In this document: piece by piece, positions 54,355 to 62,219 of the stretch
Numbering within the stretch: position 1 is the first letter of the stretch
Layout of the letters: every line of letters begins with the position of its first letter
Source of the DNA: Streptomyces sp. NBC_01241
Lineage (GTDB): Bacteria; Actinomycetota; Actinomycetes; Streptomycetales; Streptomycetaceae
Direction: 5' to 3'
Assembly: GCF_041435435.1 (NCBI RefSeq)
Contig: NZ_CP108494.1
Location: 2,266,501 to 2,330,500 of the forward strand
DNA: 64,000 nt
Translations under genes and position numbers: made by a program
The notes under the pieces: model-generated
Databases searched by the model: none
What the model was told of the DNA's origin: nothing
The model's input: only the letters and a program-made list of their open reading frames with translations

Positions 54355-55062
54355 ATGGCGAGGAAGGCAAACACTGAAGGCGCGGACAGCGCCGAGAACG
54401 CGGGGCGGCTCAAGCAGATCGCCCTGACCTACAAGATGACCAGGCGGACCGACTCCAAGATCGGTCTTGTCGTCGCGGGTGTGGGAATCGTCACCTTCGG
54501 TGTCCTTCTCGCGGTCGGTTTCCTGATCGGCCACCCGATCTATCTGGGCATCCTGGGCTTCGTGCTGGGCCTCCTCGCGATGGCGATCGTCTTCGGACGG
54601 CGTGCCGAGCGTGCGGCCTTCGGGCAGATGGAGGGACAGCCGGGCGCTGCGGCGGCGGTACTGGACCGGGTGGGCCGGGGCTGGACCACGACACCCGCGG
54701 TGGCGATGAACCGCAGCCAGGACGTCGTCCACCGTGCCGTGGGCAAGGCGGGCGTCGTGCTGGTCGGCGAGGGCAACCCGAACCGGGTGAAGGTGCTGCT
54801 CGCGGCCGAGAAGAAGAAGATGGCGCGCATCCTGGTCGACGTACCGGTGCACGACATCATCGTCGGCAACGACGAGGGCCAGGTGCCGCTCAAGAAGGTG
54901 CGCACGAAGATGCTGAAGCTGCCGCGCATCCTTACCGGCCCGCAGGTGACGGCCGCCAACGACCGGCTGCGCGCGATGGGCGACCTGATGAGCAACATGC
55001 CCCTGCCCAAGGGTCCGATGCCGAAGGGCATGCGGATGCCACGCGGCGGAAAGATGCGCTGA
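54355..55062 (+). CDS. DUF4191 membrane protein
   Basis: A 235-residue protein: basic N-terminus, two close transmembrane helices (about 36-58 and 62-80), then a cytoplasmic domain of about 150 residues that ends in a Met/Pro/Lys/Gly-rich tail (LPKGPMPKGMRMPRGGKMR). This is DUF4191, conserved in actinobacteria next to lipoate and glnA genes. Function unknown. The ATG has TAAACT 7 nt upstream and no Shine-Dalgarno. A very strong terminator follows. Confidence 0.9.
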   Translation: MARKANTEGADSAENAGRLKQIALTYKMTRRTDSKIGLVVAGVGIVTFGVLLAVGFLIGHPIYLGILGFVLGLLAMAIVFGRRAERAAFGQMEGQPGAAAAVLDRVGRGWTTTPAVAMNRSQDVVHRAVGKAGVVLVGEGNPNRVKVLLAAEKKKMARILVDVPVHDIIVGNDEGQVPLKKVRTKMLKLPRILTGPQVTAANDRLRAMGDLMSNMPLPKGPMPKGMRMPRGGKMR

Positions 55063-55079
55063 CGCTTCCGCCGGACGCG

Positions 55080-55128
55080 TGAAGAGGGCGGGTCGCGAAC
55101 CGAACCGGTTCGCGACCCGCCCTCTTCG
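55080..55128. terminator. Bidirectional terminator between the DUF4191 and RDD genes
   Basis: A perfect stem of at least 20 bp (55081-55100 with 55108-55127) and a 7-nt gap; one of the strongest hairpins in the window. It lies between convergent genes. Confidence 0.93.
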
Positions 55129-55182
55129 TCGTTCTCTTCGACGTTCTTCCTCGTTGTTCGGGCTTCCTCGTTCCGGCCTCGC

Positions 55183-55650
55183 TCAGATGCGGACCTGGAC
55201 CGCGCGGGCCAGCCGGTCGTGCAGGCCGCGGCCGTCGCGGTCCCAGACCAGGGCCGGGATCGCCAGGCACAGCAGCACGCTGCGGACGACCGCCCGCCCG
55301 AACGTGAGCCGGCCGCCGCTCTCGGCGACGACCCGGAGGCCCAGGACGCGCTTGCCGGGCGTGCAGCCGATGGTCCCCACGGTGAGCACGCCCAGTACGA
55401 GAAAGACGCCGAGCGCCCAGTTTCCCGCCGCCTGCTGGTCACCGCGAGCGAACAGCCCGTATGCGATCAGCAGGCACAGGGCCCAGTCGATGAAGAGCGC
55501 GCCGAGGCGCCGGCCGAACGGCGCCACGGATCCCGGCCCGTGCTCGGGCAGACCGAGCCGCTTGCCCCGATGGCCGAACTCGACGCCCATGTCCTCGGCG
55601 GTCGCGCGCGGCCCCGAGAGCCACGATCCGATTGCTTGCCTGGTGTCCAC
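55183..55650 (-). CDS. RDD-family membrane protein
   Basis: A 155-residue protein with the RDD layout: FGRRLGALFIDWALCLLIAYGL (Arg and Asp of RDD), further transmembrane helices at about 78-98 and 125-145, and the conserved GCTPGKRVLGLRVV segment. RDD proteins are mostly uncharacterised; some act as Na+/H+ antiporters. GTG 55650 (MDTRQAIGSWLSGP) is chosen because relatives start there and TACCGT lies 6 nt upstream, suggesting a leaderless message. Divergent from glnA. Confidence 0.88.
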   Translation of the reverse strand: MDTRQAIGSWLSGPRATAEDMGVEFGHRGKRLGLPEHGPGSVAPFGRRLGALFIDWALCLLIAYGLFARGDQQAAGNWALGVFLVLGVLTVGTIGCTPGKRVLGLRVVAESGGRLTFGRAVVRSVLLCLAIPALVWDRDGRGLHDRLARAVQVRI

Positions 55651-55770
55651 CCGAACACGGTACTGCGCCGCGCCCCGCCGGCCGCCGGGCGGGGTGGCAG
55701 CCACGGGCTTCCGAGCGGGCCGGACGCGGGATCGGAACAGGTTTCGACGTGCCGCGCGTGCCCGGCTCGG

Positions 55771-55808
55771 TTAACTTCTGCGAAACAAATGGGTCATGCT
55801 TGAGAAAT
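55771..55808 (+). promoter_or_regulatory. GlnR binding site (two a/b boxes) upstream of glnA
   Basis: TTAAC-N6-GAAAC, 6 bp, then GTCAT-N6-GAAAT. This fits the Streptomyces GlnR consensus gTnAc-N6-GaAAc repeated with 6-bp spacing. It lies 98-135 bp upstream of glnA. GlnR is the global nitrogen regulator and activates glnA in S. coelicolor. Confidence 0.85.
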
Positions 55809-55905
55809 CCGGCCTGTCTAGGGTCGGCCCCAGCGTGTGCCACCGCACTGGCCGCACCACGAGCTGCAACCCCGTCCCTCCCGGGCCGGGAGTAGGAGGA
55901 GTTGG

Positions 55906-57315
55906 ATGTTCCAGAACGCCGAGGACGCGAAGAAGTTCATCGCCGACGAAGACGTCAAGTTCATCGATGTCCGGTTCTGTGACCTGCCCGGTGTGATGCA
56001 GCACGTCACGGTACCGGCGGCGACCTTCGACCCGACCGAGGAGCTTGCCTTCGACGGCTCGTCGATCCGCGGTTTCCAGGCCATCCACGAGTCCGACATG
56101 GCGCTGCGCGCGGACCTGTCGACCGCCCGTGTCGACCCCTTCCGCCGCGACAAGACCGTCAACATCAACTTCTTCATCCACGACCCGATCACCGGCGAGC
56201 AGTACAGCCGTGACCCGCGGAACGTGGCCAAGAAGGCCGAGGCGTACCTCGCCTCCACCGGCATCGCCGACACCGCGTACTTCGGTCCCGAGGCCGAGTT
56301 CTACGTCTTCGACAGCGTCCGCTTCCAGACAGCGTCGAACGAGAGCTTCTACCACATCGACTCGGAGGCAGGTGCCTGGAACACCGGTGCCCGCGAGGAC
56401 AACCGTGGGTACAAGGTCCGCTACAAGGGCGGCTACTTCCCGGTCCCGCCGGTCGACCACTTCGCCGACCTGCGGGCCGAGATGTCCCTGGAGCTGGAGA
56501 AGAGCGGTCTCCAGATCGAGCGCCAGCACCACGAGGTCGGCACCGCCGGCCAGGCGGAGATCAACTACAAGTTCAACACGCTGCTCGCCGCGGCCGACGA
56601 CCTGATGCTCTTCAAGTACATCGTGAAGAACGTCGCCTGGCGCAACAACAAGACCGCGACGTTCATGCCGAAGCCGATCTTCGGCGACAACGGCTCGGGC
56701 ATGCACGTCCACCAGTCCCTGTGGGCCGGCGGCGACCCGCTGTTCTACGACGAGCAGGGCTACGCGGGCCTCTCGGACATGGCCCGCTACTACATCGGCG
56801 GCATCCTCAAGCACGCTCCGTCGCTGCTGGCCTTCACCAACCCGACGGTGAACTCGTACCACCGCCTGGTCCCCGGCTTCGAGGCCCCGGTCAACATGGT
56901 GTACTCGCAGCGCAATCGTTCCGCCGCGATGCGTATCCCGATCACGGGCTCCAACCCGAAGGCCAAGCGCGTCGAGTTCCGCGCCCCGGACCCGTCGTCC
57001 AACCCGTACCTCGCCTTCTCCGCTCTGCTGATGGCAGGCCTCGACGGCATCAAGAACAAGATCGAGCCCGCCGAGCCGATCGACAAGGACCTGTACGAGC
57101 TGGCTCCCGAGGAGCACGCGACCGTCCAGCAGGTCCCGACCTCCCTCCCGGCCGTCCTGGAGGCGCTGGAGGCGGACAACGAGTACCTGCAGGCCGGCGG
57201 CGTCTTCACGTCCGACCTGATCGAGACGTGGATCGACTACAAGCGCACCAACGAGATCGCCCCGATCCAGCTGCGCCCGCACCCGCACGAGTTCGAGCTG
57301 TACTTCGACCTCTAA
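55906..57315 (+). CDS. glnA: Glutamine synthetase type I
   Basis: A 469-residue dodecameric GSI that makes glutamine from glutamate, ammonia and ATP. Motifs: [19 protein letters not shown], the ATP-binding [25 protein letters not shown] and the adenylylation site Tyr397 in DKDLYEL, so it is the GSI-beta type controlled by GlnE. Start ATG 55906 after AGGAGGA. Expression should be set by the upstream GlnR boxes, and activity by adenylylation. Followed by a strong terminator. Confidence 0.98.
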   Translation: MFQNAEDAKKFIADEDVKFIDVRFCDLPGVMQHVTVPAATFDPTEELAFDGSSIRGFQAIHESDMALRADLSTARVDPFRRDKTVNINFFIHDPITGEQYSRDPRNVAKKAEAYLASTGIADTAYFGPEAEFYVFDSVRFQTASNESFYHIDSEAGAWNTGAREDNRGYKVRYKGGYFPVPPVDHFADLRAEMSLELEKSGLQIERQHHEVGTAGQAEINYKFNTLLAAADDLMLFKYIVKNVAWRNNKTATFMPKPIFGDNGSGMHVHQSLWAGGDPLFYDEQGYAGLSDMARYYIGGILKHAPSLLAFTNPTVNSYHRLVPGFEAPVNMVYSQRNRSAAMRIPITGSNPKAKRVEFRAPDPSSNPYLAFSALLMAGLDGIKNKIEPAEPIDKDLYELAPEEHATVQQVPTSLPAVLEALEADNEYLQAGGVFTSDLIETWIDYKRTNEIAPIQLRPHPHEFELYFDL

Positions 57316-57326
57316 ACCGCGGGGTC

Positions 57327-57375
57327 GGGAATCGGCCCTCCTGTGCACCAGGTGTGTACCGGCCGGCCGATTCCC
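57327..57375 (+). terminator. First hairpin after glnA
   Basis: An 11-bp perfect inverted repeat (GGGAATCGGCC with GGCCGATTCCC) around a 27-nt loop, 12 bp past the stop. It may stabilise the 3' end or be a weak terminator. Confidence 0.5.
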
Positions 57376-57396
57376 CGCCTTGATGTCAGAGACAAC

Positions 57397-57439
57397 AGCG
57401 AGGGCTGCTTCCCCCTGGTCGGGGGAAGCAGCCCTCGCT
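57397..57439. terminator. Main terminator between glnA and the ABC permease gene
   Basis: A perfect 19-bp stem and a 5-nt loop between convergent genes; a strong bidirectional terminator. Confidence 0.92.
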
Positions 57440-57536
57440 GGTTCTCGCCGTACGGCTGATCGCACCGGCCGGGTGTCGGAGTACGCCGCCCTCGGGCGGG
57501 ACGAGCTGCGGGAGACGGCCCGCGCGGTCGTCCCGG

Positions 57537-58328
57537 CTACTTCGGATCGCGGTTGAAAGCCGCCTTCGACCAGAAGTAGCCGAGCACGGTGAGGCCCAGG
57601 CACCAGGCGACCGCGAGCCATCCGTTGTGGCCGATCTCCGTGCCGAGCAGCAGCCCGCGCAGGGTCTCGATGGCCGGTGTGAACGGCTGGTACTCGGCGA
57701 TCGGCTGGAACCAGCCCGGCATCGCGTCGACCGGGACGAAGGCGCTGGAGATGAGCGGGAGGAAGATCAGCGGCATCGCGTTGTTGCTGGCCGCCTCGAC
57801 GTTCGGGCTGACCATGCCCATCCCGACCGCGATCCAGGTGAGCGCCAGGGCGAACAGTGTGAGCAGCCCGAACGCCGCGATCCACTCCAGGGCCGTGGCG
57901 TCCGTGGACCGGAAGCCGATGGCCACCGCGACGGCGCCCACGAGGACCACGCTCACGACCGACTGCAGCACGCTGCCGACGACGTGCCCGACGAGGACGG
58001 ACCCGCGGTGGATCGCCATCGTACGGAAGCGGGCGATGATGCCCTCGGTCATGTCGTTGGAGACGGACACCGCGGTGCCGATCGTGGTGCTGCCGATGGT
58101 CATCAGCAGGAGGCCCGGCACGAGGTAGGCGATGTACGCGGAGCGGTCCGCGCCGCCGCCGCCGATGCCCGCGCTCATCACGTCGCCGAAGACGTAGACG
58201 AAGAGCAGCAACAGGACGATCGGCGTGAGCAGGAGGTTCAGGGTGAGGGACGGGTAGCGCCGCGCGTGCAGGAGATTGCGGCGCAGCATCGTGGACGAGT
58301 CGCGCACGGCGAGGGAGAGGGAGCTCAT
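57537..58328 (-). CDS. ABC transporter permease (DrrB-like, ABC-2)
   Basis: A 263-residue ABC-2 membrane subunit with six transmembrane helices and the PNVEAASNNAMPLIFLPLISSAFVP signature region typical of DrrB/NodJ-type exporters. It is coupled to its ATPase by a 4-bp overlap (ATGA at 58325-58328). The pair probably exports a hydrophobic compound, as in daunorubicin resistance, but the substrate is unknown. The frame is open far upstream; the start is fixed by the overlap and by homology. Confidence 0.92.
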   Translation of the reverse strand: MSSLSLAVRDSSTMLRRNLLHARRYPSLTLNLLLTPIVLLLLFVYVFGDVMSAGIGGGGADRSAYIAYLVPGLLLMTIGSTTIGTAVSVSNDMTEGIIARFRTMAIHRGSVLVGHVVGSVLQSVVSVVLVGAVAVAIGFRSTDATALEWIAAFGLLTLFALALTWIAVGMGMVSPNVEAASNNAMPLIFLPLISSAFVPVDAMPGWFQPIAEYQPFTPAIETLRGLLLGTEIGHNGWLAVAWCLGLTVLGYFWSKAAFNRDPK

Positions 58329-59359
58329 CGGACGGCCTCCTTGGGGGGCTGGTTGGTGCCGCTGGTCAGGGCGAAGAACACGTCGTCGAGGTCGGGGGTG
58401 TGCACGGTCAGCTCGTCCGCCTCGATGCCGGCCGAGTCCAGCCAGTCGAGGATGGAGCGGAGCTCGCGCTGGGTGCCGTCGCTGGGGATCTGCAGCGTGA
58501 GGGAGTCGTCGAGGGGGGTACCCCCTGCTCGAGCGGAGCCGAGAGCTTGGGGGAGGGTGCCCTCGCGCAGTGCGAAAGCGGCGGACCGGTACGCGGACGG
58601 GTCGGAGAAGCGGAGCCGGACATGGCCGCCGGGAATCAGCCGCTTCAGCTCTTCCGCGGTGCCCTGGGCGGCGATCCTGCCGTCGTTGAGCACCGCGATA
58701 CGGTCGGCGAGCTGGTCGGCCTCGTCCAGGTACTGGGTGGTGAGGAAGACGGTGACGCCGTCGGAGACGAGCTCGCGGATGATCTGCCACATGTTGTGCC
58801 GGGACCGGGGGTCGAGGCCGGTCGTCGGCTCGTCGAGGAAGATGATGCGCGGGTCGCCGACGAGCGTCATGGCGATGTCGAGGCGGCGCTTCATGCCGCC
58901 GGAGTAGGTGGAGGCGGGCTTCTTCGCGGCGTCGGTGAGGTCGAACCGCTCCAGCAGCTCGCCGGCGATCCGCCGCCCCTCGCGCTTGGACAAGTGGTGC
59001 AGGTCCGCCATGAGGAGCATGTTCTCCTCGCCGGTGATCAGCCCGTCGACGGCGGAGAACTGCCCGGTGACCCCGATCGCGGCACGCACCGCCTGCGGGT
59101 CGGTGGCCAGGTCGTGGCCGCCGACGTGCAGTTCGCCGGCGTCGGCGGTGATGAGGGTGGAGAGGATTTTGACGGCGGTGGTCTTGCCGGCGCCGTTGGG
59201 CCCGAGCAGCGCGAACACGGACCCGGCCGGGATACGCAGATCGATGCCGTCGAGCACGGTCTTGTCGCCGTACGACTTGCGCAGACCGACGGCCAGGACG
59301 GCGGCGGGCGGCTGCGGACCGTTGCCCCGCCTAGATGTGGGCATGACAGAAGAAGGCAT
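58325..59359 (-). CDS. ABC transporter ATP-binding protein (DrrA-like) carrying an embedded repeat
   Basis: A 344-residue ATPase: Walker A LLGPNGAGKTT, signature TYSGGMKRRLD, Walker B RIIFLDEPTTGLD, switch His replaced by Gln in FLTTQYLDEADQL, as in DrrA. The C-terminal domain follows at about 230-340. Residues near 270-283 (TLPQALGSARAGGTPL) are encoded by a dispersed Streptomyces palindromic repeat inserted in frame. ATG 59359 has GGGAGGG 4-5 nt upstream; ATG 59344 is an alternative. It precedes the permease gene. Confidence 0.93.
   Translation of the reverse strand: MPSSVMPTSRRGNGPQPPAAVLAVGLRKSYGDKTVLDGIDLRIPAGSVFALLGPNGAGKTTAVKILSTLITADAGELHVGGHDLATDPQAVRAAIGVTGQFSAVDGLITGEENMLLMADLHHLSKREGRRIAGELLERFDLTDAAKKPASTYSGGMKRRLDIAMTLVGDPRIIFLDEPTTGLDPRSRHNMWQIIRELVSDGVTVFLTTQYLDEADQLADRIAVLNDGRIAAQGTAEELKRLIPGGHVRLRFSDPSAYRSAAFALREGTLPQALGSARAGGTPLDDSLTLQIPSDGTQRELRSILDWLDSAGIEADELTVHTPDLDDVFFALTSGTNQPPKEAVR
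58511..58560. repeat. Dispersed Streptomyces palindromic repeat inside the ABC ATPase gene
   Basis: CCCCCAAGCTCTCGGCT-type sequence (minus strand) with its partner CGCTCGAGCAGGGGG: an imperfect stem of CCCCC/GGGGG plus GCTC/GAGC arms, followed by a second GGGGGTACCCCC-like dyad. I recall this element as very common between Streptomyces genes. Here it is read in frame within a coding region. Confidence 0.75.
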
Positions 59360-59419
59360 GGAGCCCTCCCTTTCGAAGGCTGAAGCGACTGGGGAGCGGG
59401 CGAGTCGGCGGGGCCGGTG

Positions 59420-60262
59420 TCAGACCCGGGCGCGGCGCACGTCGATGTTGCCGTAGCGGGTCCGGGCGCGGACCTCGACGGTGCCCTCGGTCTTCTCCGG
59501 GGTCTCGGAGGCGGCGAGTGTGTTGCGCACCTGCCCGTGGCCGGAGCTGACGTCGAGCCAGGCGGCGATGCCCTCGCGGATGCCGATCTCGATAGCGCCG
59601 TAGGCGGTCTCCAACTGGACGGTTCCGCCGGCAACTTCGGCGACACGCAGGGTTCCGTGGGCGGTGGTGGCGACGACCGAGCCCTCGGCGCGCGCGATGT
59701 CGATGTCACCGTTGGAGCCGCTCACCCGCAGGTCGCCGGTCGCGGCGCCGACGGTCGTGGTGCCGTGCGAGTTCTTCAGGACGGCGGGACCGTCGACGTG
59801 GCCGACGCGCAGGCTTCCGGAGCTGGTGGCGATCTCGGCCACGCCCTCGACCCGGTCCACGGTGATCGAGCCGTGGGAGGCGGTCAGCTGTAGCGGGCCG
59901 GTCGTGTCGAGGCGGATATCACCGCCCGAGGTCTTCACGCGGACCTCGCCGAGCCGGCCCTCGCCGAGCACCTGGGCCCAGGAGCCGGTCATCTCGATGC
60001 GTGAGCCCGTGGGCAGTTCGACTGTCACGTCGACGAGGCCGCTGGGCCCGACCATGCGGCGCTCCCTCGTCCTGACGGCCAGGACGCCGCTTGCGTAGGT
60101 GACCTCGGTCTGCTCGGCGGCCCGCACGTCCTTGTCCCGCTTCGGGTCGCGGGGTCGCACCTCCACGATGGTGTCGGGGCGGTCGCCCGCGCTGAACCGG
60201 ATGGAGCCGGCGCCCACGTGGGCGGTGACGGAGATCGGTTCGGGAGTGTCGAAAGAAGGCAT
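59420..60262 (-). CDS. DUF4097 beta-strand repeat protein
   Basis: A 280-residue protein made of about fifteen short beta strands, each rich in Gly/Asp/Ser and separated by turns (GSIRFSAGD, GDIRLDTTG, GSLRVGHVDG, GDIDIARAEG), the pattern of DUF4097/DUF4098 adhesin-like right-handed beta solenoids. There is no signal peptide, so it is probably cytosolic or bound to a partner. It lies 60 bp upstream of the ABC ATPase gene and downstream of the RHH gene on the same strand; in several actinobacteria DUF4097 proteins accompany such genes. Role unknown. ATG start; weak Shine-Dalgarno (AGAGGACGGG). Confidence 0.9.
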   Translation of the reverse strand: MPSFDTPEPISVTAHVGAGSIRFSAGDRPDTIVEVRPRDPKRDKDVRAAEQTEVTYASGVLAVRTRERRMVGPSGLVDVTVELPTGSRIEMTGSWAQVLGEGRLGEVRVKTSGGDIRLDTTGPLQLTASHGSITVDRVEGVAEIATSSGSLRVGHVDGPAVLKNSHGTTTVGAATGDLRVSGSNGDIDIARAEGSVVATTAHGTLRVAEVAGGTVQLETAYGAIEIGIREGIAAWLDVSSGHGQVRNTLAASETPEKTEGTVEVRARTRYGNIDVRRARV

Positions 60263-60317
60263 GGCTGTCCCGTCCTCTTGAGTCTTGTGGGCGTCCCCGC
60301 TGGTGGGACGTGGTGTT

Positions 60318-60379
60318 GGGTGAAGTGGTGCGGGGCGTCGGGTGAAGTGGTGCGGGATGTCGGGTGAAGTGGTGCGGGC
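60318..60379. repeat. 22-bp tandem repeat, three copies
   Basis: Three consecutive copies of GGGTGAAGTGGTGCGG plus 6 variable bases, starting at 60318, 60340 and 60362 (two helical turns apart). It lies between the RHH gene and the DUF4097 gene and is transcribed if they share an operon. It could be a protein-binding array or slippage product. Confidence 0.85.
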
Positions 60380-60388
60380 GGGGAGCGG

Positions 60389-60907
60389 CTAGCGCACCCA
60401 GCCCGTGTAGCCCTGTCCGATGGTCCGGGTCTTCTCCGTCGTACGCGGCCGGGTGCCGCCGTCGACCGCGGCCGACACGGCGCGCACCAGCCACGCGTTG
60501 ACCGACAGGCCCTCGCGGCTCGCGGCCTCCTCGGCGCGGGCCTTGAGGTGGGCCGGCAGGCGCAGGTTGACGCGGGCGGTGCCGCCCTCGTCGCCGTCGG
60601 CCGGGACCGGGGTCTTGAGCGGTCCGACGGGCGCGACGGGCTCCGCGGGGGCGCCACCGCCGGTGGGCGGCAGTGTCACCACGAAGTCGGGGTCGAGCCC
60701 GCGCAGCCGTACGTCGACCGAGCCGGGGGCGAGTTCGCGGGTGATCTCGTCCATCGCGGCGGAGAGCACGTTGAGCATGGTCAGCCGGGTCGCCGACTCC
60801 AGGGGAGCGGTGAGCCTCTCGGCCAGCTCGCGGGCTTCGTCGCCGCCGGCTTCGGCAGCCACCGCAAGTTCGCGGCGGAGGGTGTCGACATACGGGGTGA
60901 GGTCCAT
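60389..60907 (-). CDS. HicB-like ribbon-helix-helix protein
   Basis: A 172-residue protein. Residues 1-80 are a helical N-domain (MDLTPYVDTLRRELAVAAEAGGDEA). After a Gly/Pro linker, residues about 112-150 form a CopG/Arc-type ribbon-helix-helix (ARVNLRLPAHLKARAEEAASREGLSVNAWLVRAV), as in HicB-family antitoxins. RHH proteins bind short palindromes as arrayed dimers. Eight-bp TGGYGCCA palindromes crowd the region just upstream (60918-61144), a plausible autoregulatory operator. No toxin gene (HicA-like) is adjacent. ATG 60907 gives a standard-looking start; an in-frame ATG at 60943 lies inside the operator repeats. Confidence 0.85.
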   Translation of the reverse strand: MDLTPYVDTLRRELAVAAEAGGDEARELAERLTAPLESATRLTMLNVLSAAMDEITRELAPGSVDVRLRGLDPDFVVTLPPTGGGAPAEPVAPVGPLKTPVPADGDEGGTARVNLRLPAHLKARAEEAASREGLSVNAWLVRAVSAAVDGGTRPRTTEKTRTIGQGYTGWVR

Positions 60908-60917
60908 GACGCCATGA

Positions 60918-60958
60918 TGGCACCACATTGGCGCCACGCGCAAGCCCGAATGGCACCT
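60918..60958. promoter_or_regulatory. TGGYGCCA sites at the RHH gene start
   Basis: TGGCACCA (60918-60925), TGGCGCCA (60929-60936, 11 bp on) and TGGCACC (60951-60957) cover the region directly upstream of the RHH start. They are the same or the reverse complement of the motif in the main array. Confidence 0.55.
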
Positions 60959-61028
60959 CGCGTGCGGCGAACTCCAGGGCGACCGCCCTGAACTGCGGAA
61001 ACACGAAGAGGGGCGACCCGATTAATCA

Positions 61029-61144
61029 TGGCGCCACGCACGCCATGCACTTCCGGAAGCATGGAATGGCGCCAGGCGACGCCACATGGCGCCAGGTGGT
61101 GCCAGGTGGTGCCAGGTGGTGCCATCCGGCGCGAAGGTGGCGCT
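61029..61144. promoter_or_regulatory. Helically phased TGGYGCCA operator array
   Basis: TGGCGCCA at 61029, 61067 and 61087, TGGTGCCA at 61097, 61107 and 61117, plus degenerate copies at 61077, 61127 and 61138. From 61067 to 61127 the copies start exactly every 10 bp, so all face one side of the helix. Each unit is a palindrome or near-palindrome. This is the layout expected for cooperative RHH binding. It lies between the RHH gene and the divergent SDR gene. Confidence 0.7.
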
Positions 61145-61360
61145 TTGCTGCCATGGTCGACCAGGTCGAGGGCCTCGCTGAACTCCCGCCGTGGGGAGGC
61201 TTTACGTGCACCCGTTGGGCACCGGCCCACCTCGGCGGTGCGGAATTTTTGCTGTTCAGGGACGTGGCAGGGACAGTGGAGGGTAGGAACCAGGGGCCGC
61301 GCACCGCGATTCACCCGCCTGTCGGGGGGCGCTGCCGCGGCCGGCCGAAAGGTGGATCCC

Positions 61361-62104
61361 ATGGCCGCAAAGAGCGCAAACGCCGACCCGTCCCCCCTCA
61401 TTGCCCTGGTCACCGGGGCCACCTCCGGCATCGGCCGGGCGGTTGCCAAGCGGCTGGCCGCCGACGGAATGTCCGTCGTCGTGACCGGCCGCAACGCCCG
61501 GCGCGGCGCCGAGACCGTCGACGAGATCACCACAGTCGGCGGCCACGCCCGATTCGTCGCGGCGGACCTGGAGGACCCGGCCGGCATCGACCGGCTCGCC
61601 GCGGAGGTCGGCGAGATCGACGTCCTGGTCAACAACGCCGGGCATGCCGTCTGGGCGCCGACCGAGGAGATGAAGGTCTCCGACTACGACGCGATGTTCG
61701 CCGGCAACGTCCGCGCGGCGTTCTTCCTCGTGGCCGCGTTCGTCCCGGCGATGGCGGCGAAGAGATCAGGAAGTGTGATCAACATCGGCAGCATGGCCGG
61801 CAGTCTCGGCCTGGCCAACGGTGCCGCGTACGGCGCGACCAAGGCCGCGCTGGCATCGTTGACGCAGAGCTGGACGGCTGAGTACAGCGGCCGTGGTGTC
61901 CGCTTCAACACCGTTGCCCCCGGCCCGGTCTACACCCGGGGCGCGGACCGCGAGCTGTTCGACGCGATCGCCGAAACCACAGCGATGAAGCGCGCGGCCG
62001 AGCCGGCCGAGATCGCCGAGGTCGTCGCCTTCCTCGCCTCGTCGAAGGCCGGCTACGTCACCGGCGCGACCGTCGCCGTCGATGGCGGCCGCACCGCCAT
62101 CTGA
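61361..62104 (+). CDS. Short-chain dehydrogenase/reductase (SDR)
   Basis: A 247-residue classical SDR: ALVTGATSGIGRAVAKRL for the cofactor, TGRNARRG after beta-2 (Arg suggests NADP), NNAG, INIGSMAGSL with the catalytic Ser, Tyr157 and Lys161 in YGATKAAL, and the C-terminal VTGATVAVDGGRTAI. Substrate unknown. The ATG follows AAAGGTGG. It faces the RHH gene across about 450 bp that hold the TGGYGCCA array, so the RHH protein may control it. Confidence 0.93.
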   Translation: MAAKSANADPSPLIALVTGATSGIGRAVAKRLAADGMSVVVTGRNARRGAETVDEITTVGGHARFVAADLEDPAGIDRLAAEVGEIDVLVNNAGHAVWAPTEEMKVSDYDAMFAGNVRAAFFLVAAFVPAMAAKRSGSVINIGSMAGSLGLANGAAYGATKAALASLTQSWTAEYSGRGVRFNTVAPGPVYTRGADRELFDAIAETTAMKRAAEPAEIAEVVAFLASSKAGYVTGATVAVDGGRTAI

Positions 62105-62219
62105 ACCCCGGCTCGCACACGGGGCGGCCCCGCCGACGCCCCTGTCGTGCGTCGGCCGGTGGGCGTCGCTCCCGGCAGCTCAAGGGGGCCGAGCACGGCA
62201 CCGACCGGTGAGTGACCGG

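Noticed and set aside
60389..60907. Complete HicAB toxin-antitoxin pair
   Set aside because: Only the HicB-like RHH protein is present; no small double-stranded-RNA-binding HicA toxin lies on either side.
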